Origin: Polyangiaceae bacterium
Lineage (GTDB): Bacteria > Myxococcota_A > Polyangia > Polyangiales > Polyangiaceae
Assembly (NCBI GenBank): GCA_025353725.1
Contig: JANXOF010000023.1
Location: forward strand, 248,001 to 312,000
Length of the DNA stretch: 64,000 nucleotides
Direction: 5' to 3'
The notes under the pieces were generated by a model. It had not been told where the DNA came from, did not search any database, and was given only the letters and a program-made list of their open reading frames with translations. The position numbers and the translations under genes are program-made. Numbering within the stretch: the first letter of the stretch is position 1; each line of letters opens with the position of its first letter. This document shows, piece by piece, positions 43,085 through 51,209 of this stretch.

Positions 43085-44229
43085 GGTCGCCGAAGCCTAA
43101 CGACCTTGCCGTCGTGCTCTTCAAGAACGGCCTTTTCAAAGACCTGAGTCCACACGCTAGGCCCCGCCGCGCGAAGGTCATACCGAGCTGCGGAGAGTGG
43201 GTTCCCGAGCGCAGGCTCACCGCCGGCCTCTGCGAACGCCCGCGCAAACGAGCCGCAAACTTCGACCCTCGACACCCGACTCGGAAGGCACGTGTCGTAG
43301 TGAGACGAGGGAGTTCCGCCCACGACGACAACCCCCTTCGACGCGAGCCAGCTGCCGCTATCGAATCGAGACGCGAGGTCGAACCTCGTATGCCAATTTG
43401 CAACGCTCACATCCTGCTTATTTTTATCGGCGAACGTATAGTAGGCGTTCACCCCCACCACGAGACGCGCGCCACTCTCACCGCGGTAGACTGGCCCGCC
43501 CGAATCACCCGGACAAAGACTCGCGGCAGCCGGGTCGAGCCGCTGCCCTGGAGAAAAGAAGTACCCATTGTCGACCAAGGCCGCTGACGTCTGGCCAGGA
43601 CGATTGAAGTGACTGTCTTCGAGCGAAATCACGTTCGTCGCCTGCTGCTTCAGCACGCGCGCGTTGGGAACCGGCGCCGTTAGGCCTACCTCACAGCCGT
43701 ACCCCATAATCACAATAGGATCACCTCTCTTTACTGGAGATATATCTACTTGCGCGACAGGAACGCTCGAAAGTCTATCCTCCGCATCCGCCGTGAGCTC
43801 GACGAGGGCCACGTCCGAAGCCACTGCGGCGTCGAGGACGCGTACGCCAAGCAGGTCGCCCTCGAAGTAGGAAGACTCAACATACGTATGTGCAATAGTC
43901 ACCAACCAATCGAGACTAGACTTGTCATTAATGACTTTGTTTGCACCGGTAAGCATCATCGTGGCGCCGGGCCGAAACGAGGCAAGAACAGACTTCGATA
44001 CAGAGTCCGACACGCAGTGCGCTGCCATAAGAATATGGCGCGGCCCAACACGCGACGCAGTGCAGTTGCCTTGAACCCGAAGCGTCGCGAGGAACTCGTG
44101 TTCCTCCGCGATTTTCCCTCCGATCAAGGCCGACTCATCGGAGTTATCCATCAGCTCACCTTGACTCGCGCATCCGGTCACGCCGGACAATGCGACCAAA
44201 AGAGCACACGACATCCGACACGTTATCAT
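43081..44229 (-). CDS. Trypsin-like S1 serine protease lipoprotein
   Basis: 382 aa. Lipoprotein signal (LVALSGVTGC, Cys about 20). Full S1 catalytic triad: ILMAAHC (His about 71), SDVALVEL (Asp about 139), LCPGDSGGPVY (Ser about 243); IGGKIAEEHEF resembles the activation site after propeptide removal, so it may be a zymogen. After the protease domain (to about 290) comes a C-terminal region of about 90 residues with two Cys (DTCLPSRVSRVEVCGSF). Two bases separate its start from the stop of the upstream HG...C protein, so both are made from one message. The segment is AT-richer than the surroundings. Confidence 0.85.
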   Translation of the reverse strand: MITCRMSCALLVALSGVTGCASQGELMDNSDESALIGGKIAEEHEFLATLRVQGNCTASRVGPRHILMAAHCVSDSVSKSVLASFRPGATMMLTGANKVINDKSSLDWLVTIAHTYVESSYFEGDLLGVRVLDAAVASDVALVELTADAEDRLSSVPVAQVDISPVKRGDPIVIMGYGCEVGLTAPVPNARVLKQQATNVISLEDSHFNRPGQTSAALVDNGYFFSPGQRLDPAAASLCPGDSGGPVYRGESGARLVVGVNAYYTFADKNKQDVSVANWHTRFDLASRFDSGSWLASKGVVVVGGTPSSHYDTCLPSRVSRVEVCGSFARAFAEAGGEPALGNPLSAARYDLRAAGPSVWTQVFEKAVLEEHDGKVVRLRRP

Positions 44230-44231
44230 GG

Positions 44232-45800
44232 CTACTTCGCGCTCCACATACGAACAACGTACTCGGGAGTCACACCATCAGTCTGTGCTCGAACCGAAAT
44301 TGAGACAGGTGCAGGCGTTGTAACTCGAACGTTACAGAAAGAGTTCATCCCGCTTTTAAGGTCGTCGCATCGAACGAATTCGCCGTCTCCAACTTTCAAT
44401 CTCAGCTCCGCGCTTCCGCCGGACCTCGATAGACTTGGTCCCATAGACACGCGATACAATCCTGCCGGAACCGTACCTAACTCATGACTTCGAGTTTCGC
44501 CTTGACGGACGGTGCCAACTACGGAGGTCGCGTACGTCGGGTCGATTTTCGAGTTCGAGTCGAAGGCATTGTCTTCATCTCCCGTGACGACAGAAACCTG
44601 GCCGGCATCCATCTCTCTCAACATATCTTGGTATGACCGCCTCGCCTCGGGCTGCATGAGCCCAGAGATCATGGCGGCTGCGTTTCCCGACATGGAATAA
44701 AACATGGCAGGCATGGCGGTTGTAACGATGTCCAAGTACTTTGAACTCCATGGATCGTCCGAGTTCAGATGACGCCGCGCATCAAAAAACTTCTGATCTG
44801 CATAGGAAAATGTATTGCAGTTATCAAAAAATACGATCTGGTACTTACTTGGAACAAACGTACCCATACTCGACAGCGCGCGCACGTTTGCACCGAGACC
44901 TGCATGACCGTGATACATAAGAAGGTCTGCAAACGGTGACAGCTCCGAGTACCTCCTGATCTGCGCGGGCGTCATCTCGGCTGGAGAATCGATGAGAGCA
45001 GCCGTGATGAGAATCGTACGTCCGGGAGATAGCGTCGCCTGGAGAGCCGTCTCTGAGCCTGCGGCGCTCGAGTCACCTACCGTCGCGACCGCGGCGTTTG
45101 GGAGCAGCTTCCGCATGCGAAGAATAAAGTTATTATAACCTAAGACGCCGGGGTCCTGAGGGTCGCCGCCGTTTTTGACTTTACCAAAATAGCTAACGAC
45201 GTTGAGAATACCATCCTCCCAGACGCGATCGTACTCGGGGTACTTGACTGACCTTTCGACTGCTCCGACAGAAACTTTGGCGTCGGTTTTCGCAACGTCT
45301 CTGGCATCCATCGCACAGGCGTTCGCGGAAGGGCGGTAGTAAAACCAAAAGTTGAAATCCGTCACTTTCTCGGGATGGCCGTCGTTACACAACTGACCAT
45401 ATTTGTTTTTAAATGTGCTTCGCGCCGATTCAGACATCGAGAGCGGCAACACAACCGATAACGTTTGAGGAATGGCGCTTCGCTTTCCCCATGCTACGGG
45501 CACCTTTGCATGATAGCGAATGCGCCTCACGTTGCCGGCGTCCTGACGCTCTTCGACCTCCGTGAGAGCTATCTGTTCGAGCCTTGGTCCGCTGCCATGT
45601 CCGTTCAGCTGCCCGACCAAAAACATTAGTTGATTCTTAATCACTCGCTCCGCTTTTTCATCTCCCGGCGCGACGACTTCGGCGTGGAAGTCGAGGCTGA
45701 CGAGCGTACTTGCGTCGCTACTAAAGACAATGTCGTTGTCTTTCGTGCCGCCTTCGGTCACGGGCGTTGAGCACGCTACGCCGAGCGCGAGCAAGCTCAT
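44232..45800 (-). CDS. HG...C (caspase-clan-like) exported protein, operon with S1 protease
   Basis: About 522 aa from ATG 45800 (short lipobox-like LGVACS). The frame is open far upstream with no better start, so the true N-terminus is uncertain. Mostly without recognised domain, but residues about 290-335 show LLMYHGHAGLG (His about 297) then VPSKYQIVFFDNCNTFSY (Cys about 328), the same HGxAG ... Cys order as in the fused protein at 2123. Beta-rich C-terminal region (about 440-522) ends RMWSAK, perhaps a targeting or Ig-like domain. Very low GC for this window. Protease activity is inference from the dyad and clan-CD-like spacing. Confidence 0.65.
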   Translation of the reverse strand: MSLLALGVACSTPVTEGGTKDNDIVFSSDASTLVSLDFHAEVVAPGDEKAERVIKNQLMFLVGQLNGHGSGPRLEQIALTEVEERQDAGNVRRIRYHAKVPVAWGKRSAIPQTLSVVLPLSMSESARSTFKNKYGQLCNDGHPEKVTDFNFWFYYRPSANACAMDARDVAKTDAKVSVGAVERSVKYPEYDRVWEDGILNVVSYFGKVKNGGDPQDPGVLGYNNFILRMRKLLPNAAVATVGDSSAAGSETALQATLSPGRTILITAALIDSPAEMTPAQIRRYSELSPFADLLMYHGHAGLGANVRALSSMGTFVPSKYQIVFFDNCNTFSYADQKFFDARRHLNSDDPWSSKYLDIVTTAMPAMFYSMSGNAAAMISGLMQPEARRSYQDMLREMDAGQVSVVTGDEDNAFDSNSKIDPTYATSVVGTVRQGETRSHELGTVPAGLYRVSMGPSLSRSGGSAELRLKVGDGEFVRCDDLKSGMNSFCNVRVTTPAPVSISVRAQTDGVTPEYVVRMWSAK

Positions 45801-46177
45801 AAGTGAACACGCGAGTATCCGTTCATTCGCTCGTCGAGAGAAGCTCCGGTGTCCGTCTGCTACGCGGCCCGTTCCCGAGCGACGCTTCCGGTCGCTGCCG
45901 ACAACGTCAGGAGTGTGCGGAGCGGCGATACGTAACCAAGGAGGCGACATAACCTTACCCACCGCAAGGCTCATGCCGAGCCAAACTACGCTCAGATTCG
46001 TGGCCCTAGGGGTGCCGTTTGCGACTCTCACCCCACGTTTTGGTGGCTTTCCGATCCAGGTCCACGAGGCCTCTGCCCCACTTATTACGGCAAGAGGCCC
46101 AAGGCAGTCGCGGCGGAGGCTACGAGGAAGCCGTCGCCCGAGCGTGCCTGGACGGTCCCAGCCGAAAGTCAACGTCG
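45801..46177. other. 377-bp stretch with no gene seen
   Basis: The minus frame is open through it but is Arg-rich and lacks a signal or start-like features, so I do not read it as coding. Promoter of the HG...C-protease pair should be here. Confidence 0.4.
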
Positions 46178-46891
46178 CTAGCGGGGTCCGTCGAGCAACG
46201 AAAAGAGACCTCCCATGTCGGCCTCGAGGGTCTCTGTGATGTGCTGAATCGTTTTGCTTCGAAGGCGCATTTTTGTCGCCACGTAGGCGTTACGAGGGAG
46301 TGCGCCGAGGCGCGCAGCCTCCGCTTTGGCTCGCTCGAGGACCTCCGTCGCGGGCACAACCGTATCCAGATATCCGACTCTCGCAGCTCCCTCAGGATCG
46401 TAGATCGTGCCTTGAAGCGTCGCGCGCCCGAGTTCGGTCGTTAGGATACGGTCGCGCGCAAGCTCCATCGCGAGCACGGGAACGGGCATGCCTATCGACA
46501 CCTCGTTCAAGCCTATCCGGTAGGCGCCAGCCGTCCCGATGCGGACATCCGCCGTGAGAAGCAACAGCGAGCCGCCTGCAAGTGCGTGACCCGTACACGC
46601 GATCACCACCGGCAGCGTTGCGCCATAAAGCTTCGTGTAGAGGTCCGAGCCGAGGCGCAGGAGCGCTTTGGCATTCTCGGGCCCGCTCATCATCACTTTG
46701 AGGTCAAACCCTCCGCAAAAGCGGTCCGGGCGACCGGCGAGGACAACCGCGCTGGCCTCTTTTTCGGCGCGCGCGATCGCCGCGACGAGCGCGCCTATCA
46801 TCGGCTCGGAAAGCGCATTCGCTTTTCCGTCATCCATCTGGAGAACGGCGGTTGTACCTTCGAGCGTGTAGGTGAGAGGTTCGGTGGTCAC
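46178..46891 (-). CDS. Enoyl-CoA hydratase/isomerase (crotonase) family protein
   Basis: 237 aa from GTG 46891. Crotonase features: VLQMDDGKANALSEPMI (N-terminal, the NALS region), GRPDRFCGGFDLKVM (oxyanion hole loop) and ACTGHALAGGSLLLLTADVRIG, the second oxyanion-hole and active-site segment. Acts on acyl-CoA thioesters; the exact reaction is unknown and the usual Glu pair is not clearly both present. It starts 10 bases after the DUF3293 stop, in the same direction, last gene of the two-component operon. Confidence 0.85.
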   Translation of the reverse strand: MTTEPLTYTLEGTTAVLQMDDGKANALSEPMIGALVAAIARAEKEASAVVLAGRPDRFCGGFDLKVMMSGPENAKALLRLGSDLYTKLYGATLPVVIACTGHALAGGSLLLLTADVRIGTAGAYRIGLNEVSIGMPVPVLAMELARDRILTTELGRATLQGTIYDPEGAARVGYLDTVVPATEVLERAKAEAARLGALPRNAYVATKMRLRSKTIQHITETLEADMGGLFSLLDGPR

Positions 46892-46901
46892 GCTTCCGAG
46901 T

Positions 46902-47378
46902 CTATCCTCGCACCCGCCAGTTGCCCACGAACGTCTTCCAAAGCTCGTCACACGTCGGATCGGTCACGATGAGCTCCGGCCTACCATTTCGGTTGACGAC
47001 GATGGTGTTCTGGCGAAACACGCGCCCGAAAGCGCACGCCTCCTCCCGCCCCATGTCGTGGACGAGCCACGCCGGCTCGCGCCACGTGCCGTCAGGCTCC
47101 TCCTCGTACCCGACGCACTGCTCTACGCGGTAGCAGCCGAGAATGAGCATGTCGCGCAAGACGGAATGCCGCCCCTCGTTCACTTTTCGCGGCAGCAACA
47201 TCGACCTGGGATTGAATGCCGTGAGGAGCGTAAAGGGACGCGTAAGAAGCTCCGGAAGCGACGACACATCTTGGACGATGTCACCATCCAGCGACACCCG
47301 GAGGGGGCTGCGAGTCTCGCTCGAGCTCGGAAGCTCGTAGACCGTTGAAAGGTATTGCCGAAGGAGATGTTGGTCCAT
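46902..47378 (-). CDS. DUF3293 family protein
   Basis: 158 aa from ATG 47378. It contains the pattern of DUF3293, PFTLLTAFNPRSMLLPRKVNEGRHSVLRDML, then YRVEQCVGYEEEPDGTWREPAWLV and AFGRVFRQNTIVV. A small cytoplasmic protein; function unknown. Between the response regulator (29 bases upstream) and the crotonase (10 bases downstream), so in the same operon. Confidence 0.8.
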   Translation of the reverse strand: MDQHLLRQYLSTVYELPSSSETRSPLRVSLDGDIVQDVSSLPELLTRPFTLLTAFNPRSMLLPRKVNEGRHSVLRDMLILGCYRVEQCVGYEEEPDGTWREPAWLVHDMGREEACAFGRVFRQNTIVVNRNGRPELIVTDPTCDELWKTFVGNWRVRG

Positions 47379-47407
47379 GCGCGGCGCGTGTCTTACCTCA
47401 AATTCGC

Positions 47408-48142
47408 TCAACCGTCGAAGCGATAGCCGACGCCGCGCACCGTCTGGATATAGACAGGCTCTTGGGAGTCGACCTCGAGCTTCGCTCTGAGCTGTTGGAT
47501 GAAATTGTCGACGGTTCGTGGCGTGCCGTGGTGCTTCGGTCCCCAAACGCGTCGAAAGATATCCTCGCGCGAGAGCACGCGACCGCGCTCGTTCAAGAGG
47601 CAGACGAGTACGTCGAACTCGCGCGCTGTCATGTCCACGGGCTCTCCCGCACGCTTCACGTTTCGCGCGGCGACGTCGACCGCGACGTCACCAAAAAGGA
47701 TCGCGGGAATGCGCGCCGAGACGACCGCGCCGTGCGCAAGGCCGTGGCCTCGACGGAGGGCCGCACGCACGCGCGCGAGAAGCTCCGCGAGACTAAAAGG
47801 CTTGGCGACGTAGTCTTCCGCGCCGAGCTCGAGTCCTGCCACCTTGTCCATTTCAGCGGCCTTGGCCGACAAAATGATGATGGGCATCGTTCGCCCTTCC
47901 GATCGAAGTTCGTGCAAAACCTCGAGGCCATTCCGCTTCGGAAGCATCACGTCGAGAAGAATGAGATCCGGCGATGCGCCACGGGCGAGCACGAGGCCGG
48001 CTTCGCCGTCTTCGGCAAGGTCGACGAGGTATCCCTCATTTTCGAGGTTGATACGCAAGCCGATGGCGATGCTCGGGTCGTCTTCCACGACCAACACACG
48101 CTTCCCCGACAAGTCGGCTGTTTTTCGCTTCACTTCCGTCAT
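47408..48142 (-). CDS. OmpR/PhoB-type response regulator
   Basis: 244 aa from ATG 48142. Receiver domain (about 14-130): VLVVEDDPSIAIG (acidic pocket), LILLDVMLP (phospho-acceptor Asp about 63), IILSAKA, and YVAKPF with the conserved Lys. C-terminal winged-helix domain (about 150-244): MTAREFDVLVCLLNERGRV, RTVDNFIQQLRAKLE, TVRGVGYRF. Works with the histidine kinase at 48243, which is upstream with a 100-base gap. Confidence 0.95.
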   Translation of the reverse strand: MTEVKRKTADLSGKRVLVVEDDPSIAIGLRINLENEGYLVDLAEDGEAGLVLARGASPDLILLDVMLPKRNGLEVLHELRSEGRTMPIIILSAKAAEMDKVAGLELGAEDYVAKPFSLAELLARVRAALRRGHGLAHGAVVSARIPAILFGDVAVDVAARNVKRAGEPVDMTAREFDVLVCLLNERGRVLSREDIFRRVWGPKHHGTPRTVDNFIQQLRAKLEVDSQEPVYIQTVRGVGYRFDG

Positions 48143-48242
48143 CGGCTCTTGCCAAAACTCGTCTAGCCCGGAAGGTGCGACGCGCCCAGCGGTTCCGGCA
48201 CGGGTCGCTACGGGGTCACAACGGACGTGCCCCGCCCGTTGC

Positions 48243-49205
48243 CTAGCGATGCGGAGCTGGCGGGAGAACCAGCGTAAACGTACTTCCTTCGCCGGGAGAA
48301 CTCTCCACGATGACGCGAGCTTGATGGGCGCGCGCCACGTGCTTGACAATCGCGAGGCCGAGCCCCGCTCCCTCTCGCGTGCGAGAAAGGCGATCGTCGA
48401 TTCGATAAAATTTGTCGAAAATGCGCCGAAATTCAGGCCGAGGAATGCCATGACCGTTGTCGGTCACCGCGATGCCGACGTCTCCCTTCGCCGTAAGCGA
48501 CGCGCGGAGGCTCACCCGCGGAGGAACGCCTCCGTACTTGTGCGCGTTCGAGACCAGGTTGACGATGGCGTCGACGATGGCCGCACGGTCGACGATGACT
48601 CTCGGTAAAGCGGTGGCGACGTCAAACGTGAGGTCGAGATCCTTCCCAAGATGCGCTTGCGGCATGTACGCGGCGATAGCGTCGTCCACGATGTCTTGAA
48701 CATACTCGAGGCGAAGTTCGTAGATCTTCCGGCCCGCCGCCATGCGACCCCAATCGAGTAAACGCTCGATAAGCCGAGAGAGCCGCGCCGACTCGGAAAT
48801 AAGGAGAGAGGTGCACTTTTCTCGTATCGCGGCGTCCTCTCCCGAACGCTCGATGGTCTCCGCGAAGAGCCGAATCGCGGTGAGCGGAGTTCGCAAGTCG
48901 TGGCTAACTTTTGACACAAAGTCGGCTTGGAGCTCCGAGAGATTTGCCTCGCGACGGACGAACACGAGCACGAGCACGACACCTGTAACCACGACCGAGA
49001 CGAAGCTCACGGAGAGAATACCGAACAGCAGATTGATGCGAGCTTCGAGGAACATTTGAATGATCCCAATAGCCAACAACAAAACTGTCGGAACAATAAT
49101 AAGATACACAAGGAGCTGTACGATCCGGCGGTACCCCATGCGCTGGAGATTTTTCGCCGCCACTTGACGAATCGTCTCGCCCGTCGGCGCAGGTCGCTCA
49201 CTCAT
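48243..49205 (-). CDS. Sensor histidine kinase
   Basis: 320 aa. Two close transmembrane helices near the N-terminus (about 28-50 and 58-82), with a very short outside loop, so signal detection is probably within the membrane or cytoplasm. HisKA: KVSHDLRTPLTAIRL (phospho-acceptor His). ATPase: LVSNAHKYGGVPPR (N box), VTDNGHGIPRPEF (G1), REGAGLGLAIVKHVARAH (G2). First gene of its operon, with the response regulator, DUF3293 and crotonase following. Confidence 0.93.
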   Translation of the reverse strand: MSERPAPTGETIRQVAAKNLQRMGYRRIVQLLVYLIIVPTVLLLAIGIIQMFLEARINLLFGILSVSFVSVVVTGVVLVLVFVRREANLSELQADFVSKVSHDLRTPLTAIRLFAETIERSGEDAAIREKCTSLLISESARLSRLIERLLDWGRMAAGRKIYELRLEYVQDIVDDAIAAYMPQAHLGKDLDLTFDVATALPRVIVDRAAIVDAIVNLVSNAHKYGGVPPRVSLRASLTAKGDVGIAVTDNGHGIPRPEFRRIFDKFYRIDDRLSRTREGAGLGLAIVKHVARAHQARVIVESSPGEGSTFTLVLPPAPHR

Positions 49206-49282
49206 GCGCGTGTCGCGTCGACAGGGGCTTTACACATCGGCGGCTGGCTCCGGAGACAAGGTCTGCTAGGCTCGGACAACTC

Positions 49283-50272
49283 ATGCGACAAGCCGTTCTA
49301 TCGCTCTTTCTCGCTGTTGTGTGCTCCTGTAGCTCGAACGGTGCGAGTCAGGCGCCTGAGGCTCCCGGCGACCGGCGCGACGGCGATCCGGCCGGGGGAG
49401 GCGTAACGCCCGTCAATCCGTCGATGACGGGTCCGCGGACCGATGACGTCGACGGGCCTCCGCCTTCGACGCCGCGGGCTTCCGGACACCTACGCGTGAT
49501 GGCTGCCAACATCTCGAGCGGTTCGCCCCCGGCGTACGGCGCCGCCGACGGCGTTCGCATCTTTCAAGGACTTCGCGCGGACGTCGTGCTGATTCAAGAG
49601 CTCAACGTTGGGCACGACACCAAGGCCGAGCTTGACGCGTTCGTCGCAACGACCTTCGGCGCATCGTTTAGTTACTACCGGGAGCAAGGCCAAGGGGTTC
49701 AGATCCCGAACGGCATTATCTCTCGTTATCCGATTACTGATTCGGGCAGCTGGTCCGATCCGCAGGTCGGCAATCGTGGTTTCGCGTATGCAAAACTGGC
49801 GATTCCCGGACCTCACCCACTCTGGGCGATTAGCCTTCATCTTTTGACGAGCGGCGGTACGGAACGAGCGGCGGAGGCTGACGCAGTCGTCGCAAAGATC
49901 AAGGCAACGGTTCCCGCCTCCGACTACGTTATCCTAGGCGGCGACTTCAATACGTCGAGTCGGACCGAGCCGTGCATCACGACGCTCTCGAACATCGTCG
50001 TTACCGCGGCTCCGTATCCCGTCGATCGAACGGGCAACGACAACACGAGCCTCGCGCGGAAAAAGCCCCACGATTGGCTTCTTGCCGGCCATGGCTTCGC
50101 AAGCCTTGCCGTGCCGACTGTCTTCGGGGAGCATTCCTTTCCCTCGGGCTTGGTGTTCGATAGCCGGGTTTACAGCCCCCTCGCCGAGGTCGCGCCCATT
50201 CAGGCACGCGACAGTGATTCCGTGAACACGCAACACATGCCCGTCGTGCGTGACTTCCAGCTCGCCCCTTGA
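49283..50272 (+). CDS. Endonuclease/exonuclease/phosphatase-family lipoprotein
   Basis: 329 aa. Lipoprotein signal (VVCSCSS). After a Pro-rich linker, the EEP fold begins: LRVMAANISSG (metal Asn), VVLIQELN (catalytic Glu), NGIISRYPI, WAISLHLL, VILGGDFNT (GDFN, catalytic Asp), and the terminal QHMPVVRD (His of SDH motif reads QHMPV). Phosphodiesterase or nuclease-type activity in the periplasm is likely; substrate unknown. Divergent from the two-component operon. Confidence 0.88.
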   Translation: MRQAVLSLFLAVVCSCSSNGASQAPEAPGDRRDGDPAGGGVTPVNPSMTGPRTDDVDGPPPSTPRASGHLRVMAANISSGSPPAYGAADGVRIFQGLRADVVLIQELNVGHDTKAELDAFVATTFGASFSYYREQGQGVQIPNGIISRYPITDSGSWSDPQVGNRGFAYAKLAIPGPHPLWAISLHLLTSGGTERAAEADAVVAKIKATVPASDYVILGGDFNTSSRTEPCITTLSNIVVTAAPYPVDRTGNDNTSLARKKPHDWLLAGHGFASLAVPTVFGEHSFPSGLVFDSRVYSPLAEVAPIQARDSDSVNTQHMPVVRDFQLAP

Positions 50273-50321
50273 GGAGCGGTCCTCCGTGCGTCGGCGCGTA
50301 GAGATTGCGCGAAGGGCTTGG

Positions 50322-51209
50322 CTACCCGATCGGACCTTTGATTGCAGCAAGCATGACGTCGACTGGCGGTAGCTCACCAAGCCAAAGCTCAAACGCGCGC
50401 GCGCCCTGCTGCGCCAACATGCCGAGTCCGTTATCGACCGCGAGGTGCCGTGACTTCGCTCGCTCGATAAATGGCGTGACCGTGGGGGCATAAACAACGT
50501 CAAGCGCCACGGCGTCCGAGGGGACGCTCGCCCAATCGACAGCGTCCGCAACGCGCGCCCCCGAGGCCGCTCCCGTCATTCCGCAGCTGGTCGCCTGAAC
50601 AATCGCCACGAGGCGCGCGTCTTCTTTTTCGGGTCGCTCGAGTCCCGAAACGTCCAGCGTAGGAGAAGCGCCCGCCGCCGCGAGGGTCCGACCCATGGCG
50701 AGGCGGTAGGCCTTCGCCGCCGCCGGTTCGCCGAGCGAGCGGCCGCGAATCACCAGGCGCCCCAAAGAGAGGGAGGAGGCAAGTGCGACGATCGCCGCAC
50801 CGGCCGCGCCTCCCGTTCCGAGGATGAGACCCGTTCCGCCCACAAACCGGCTCGCGCTCCCCGCAAGCCGCGTCAATTCATCGGCTATCGCGGGCCTATC
50901 GGTGTTGTACGCAAGGACGCGGCCGTCGTTCGTCCGAACGAGCGTGTTCGCAGCGCCGATAGCTTTCGCGCTCGCATCCACATCGTCGACGAGCGCGAGG
51001 ACACGCGCCTTGTGCGGCACCGTCACGTTGAGCCCAGCGAAGTCCCCCCTGCGAAGCGCCTCGACCCGCAGGGCGAGCTCGTCGGGCGATGTCTCAAGCG
51101 CCTCGTAGGTGTGAGGAAGACCGAGCGCGCGGAAGGCCGCGAGGTGCATGACAGGGCTTTTTGAGTGCGCGATCGGCAATCCTAGGACCGCGAAGCGGAG
51201 AGGCGTCAC
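50322..51209 (-). CDS. aroE: Shikimate dehydrogenase
   Basis: 295 aa. Reduces 3-dehydroshikimate to shikimate with NADPH in aromatic amino acid synthesis. Landmarks: LGLPIAHSKSPVMHLAAF (shikimate binding Ser/Ser), GLNVTVPHKARV (catalytic Lys), AANTLVR, YNTDRPAI (the usual NTDG.G is NTDRPA), NADP site LGTGGAAGAAIVAL. GTG start overlapping the xseA stop (GTGA). The Gly-to-Arg change after NTD is unusual for the family. Confidence 0.93.
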   Translation of the reverse strand: MTPLRFAVLGLPIAHSKSPVMHLAAFRALGLPHTYEALETSPDELALRVEALRRGDFAGLNVTVPHKARVLALVDDVDASAKAIGAANTLVRTNDGRVLAYNTDRPAIADELTRLAGSASRFVGGTGLILGTGGAAGAAIVALASSLSLGRLVIRGRSLGEPAAAKAYRLAMGRTLAAAGASPTLDVSGLERPEKEDARLVAIVQATSCGMTGAASGARVADAVDWASVPSDAVALDVVYAPTVTPFIERAKSRHLAVDNGLGMLAQQGARAFELWLGELPPVDVMLAAIKGPIG

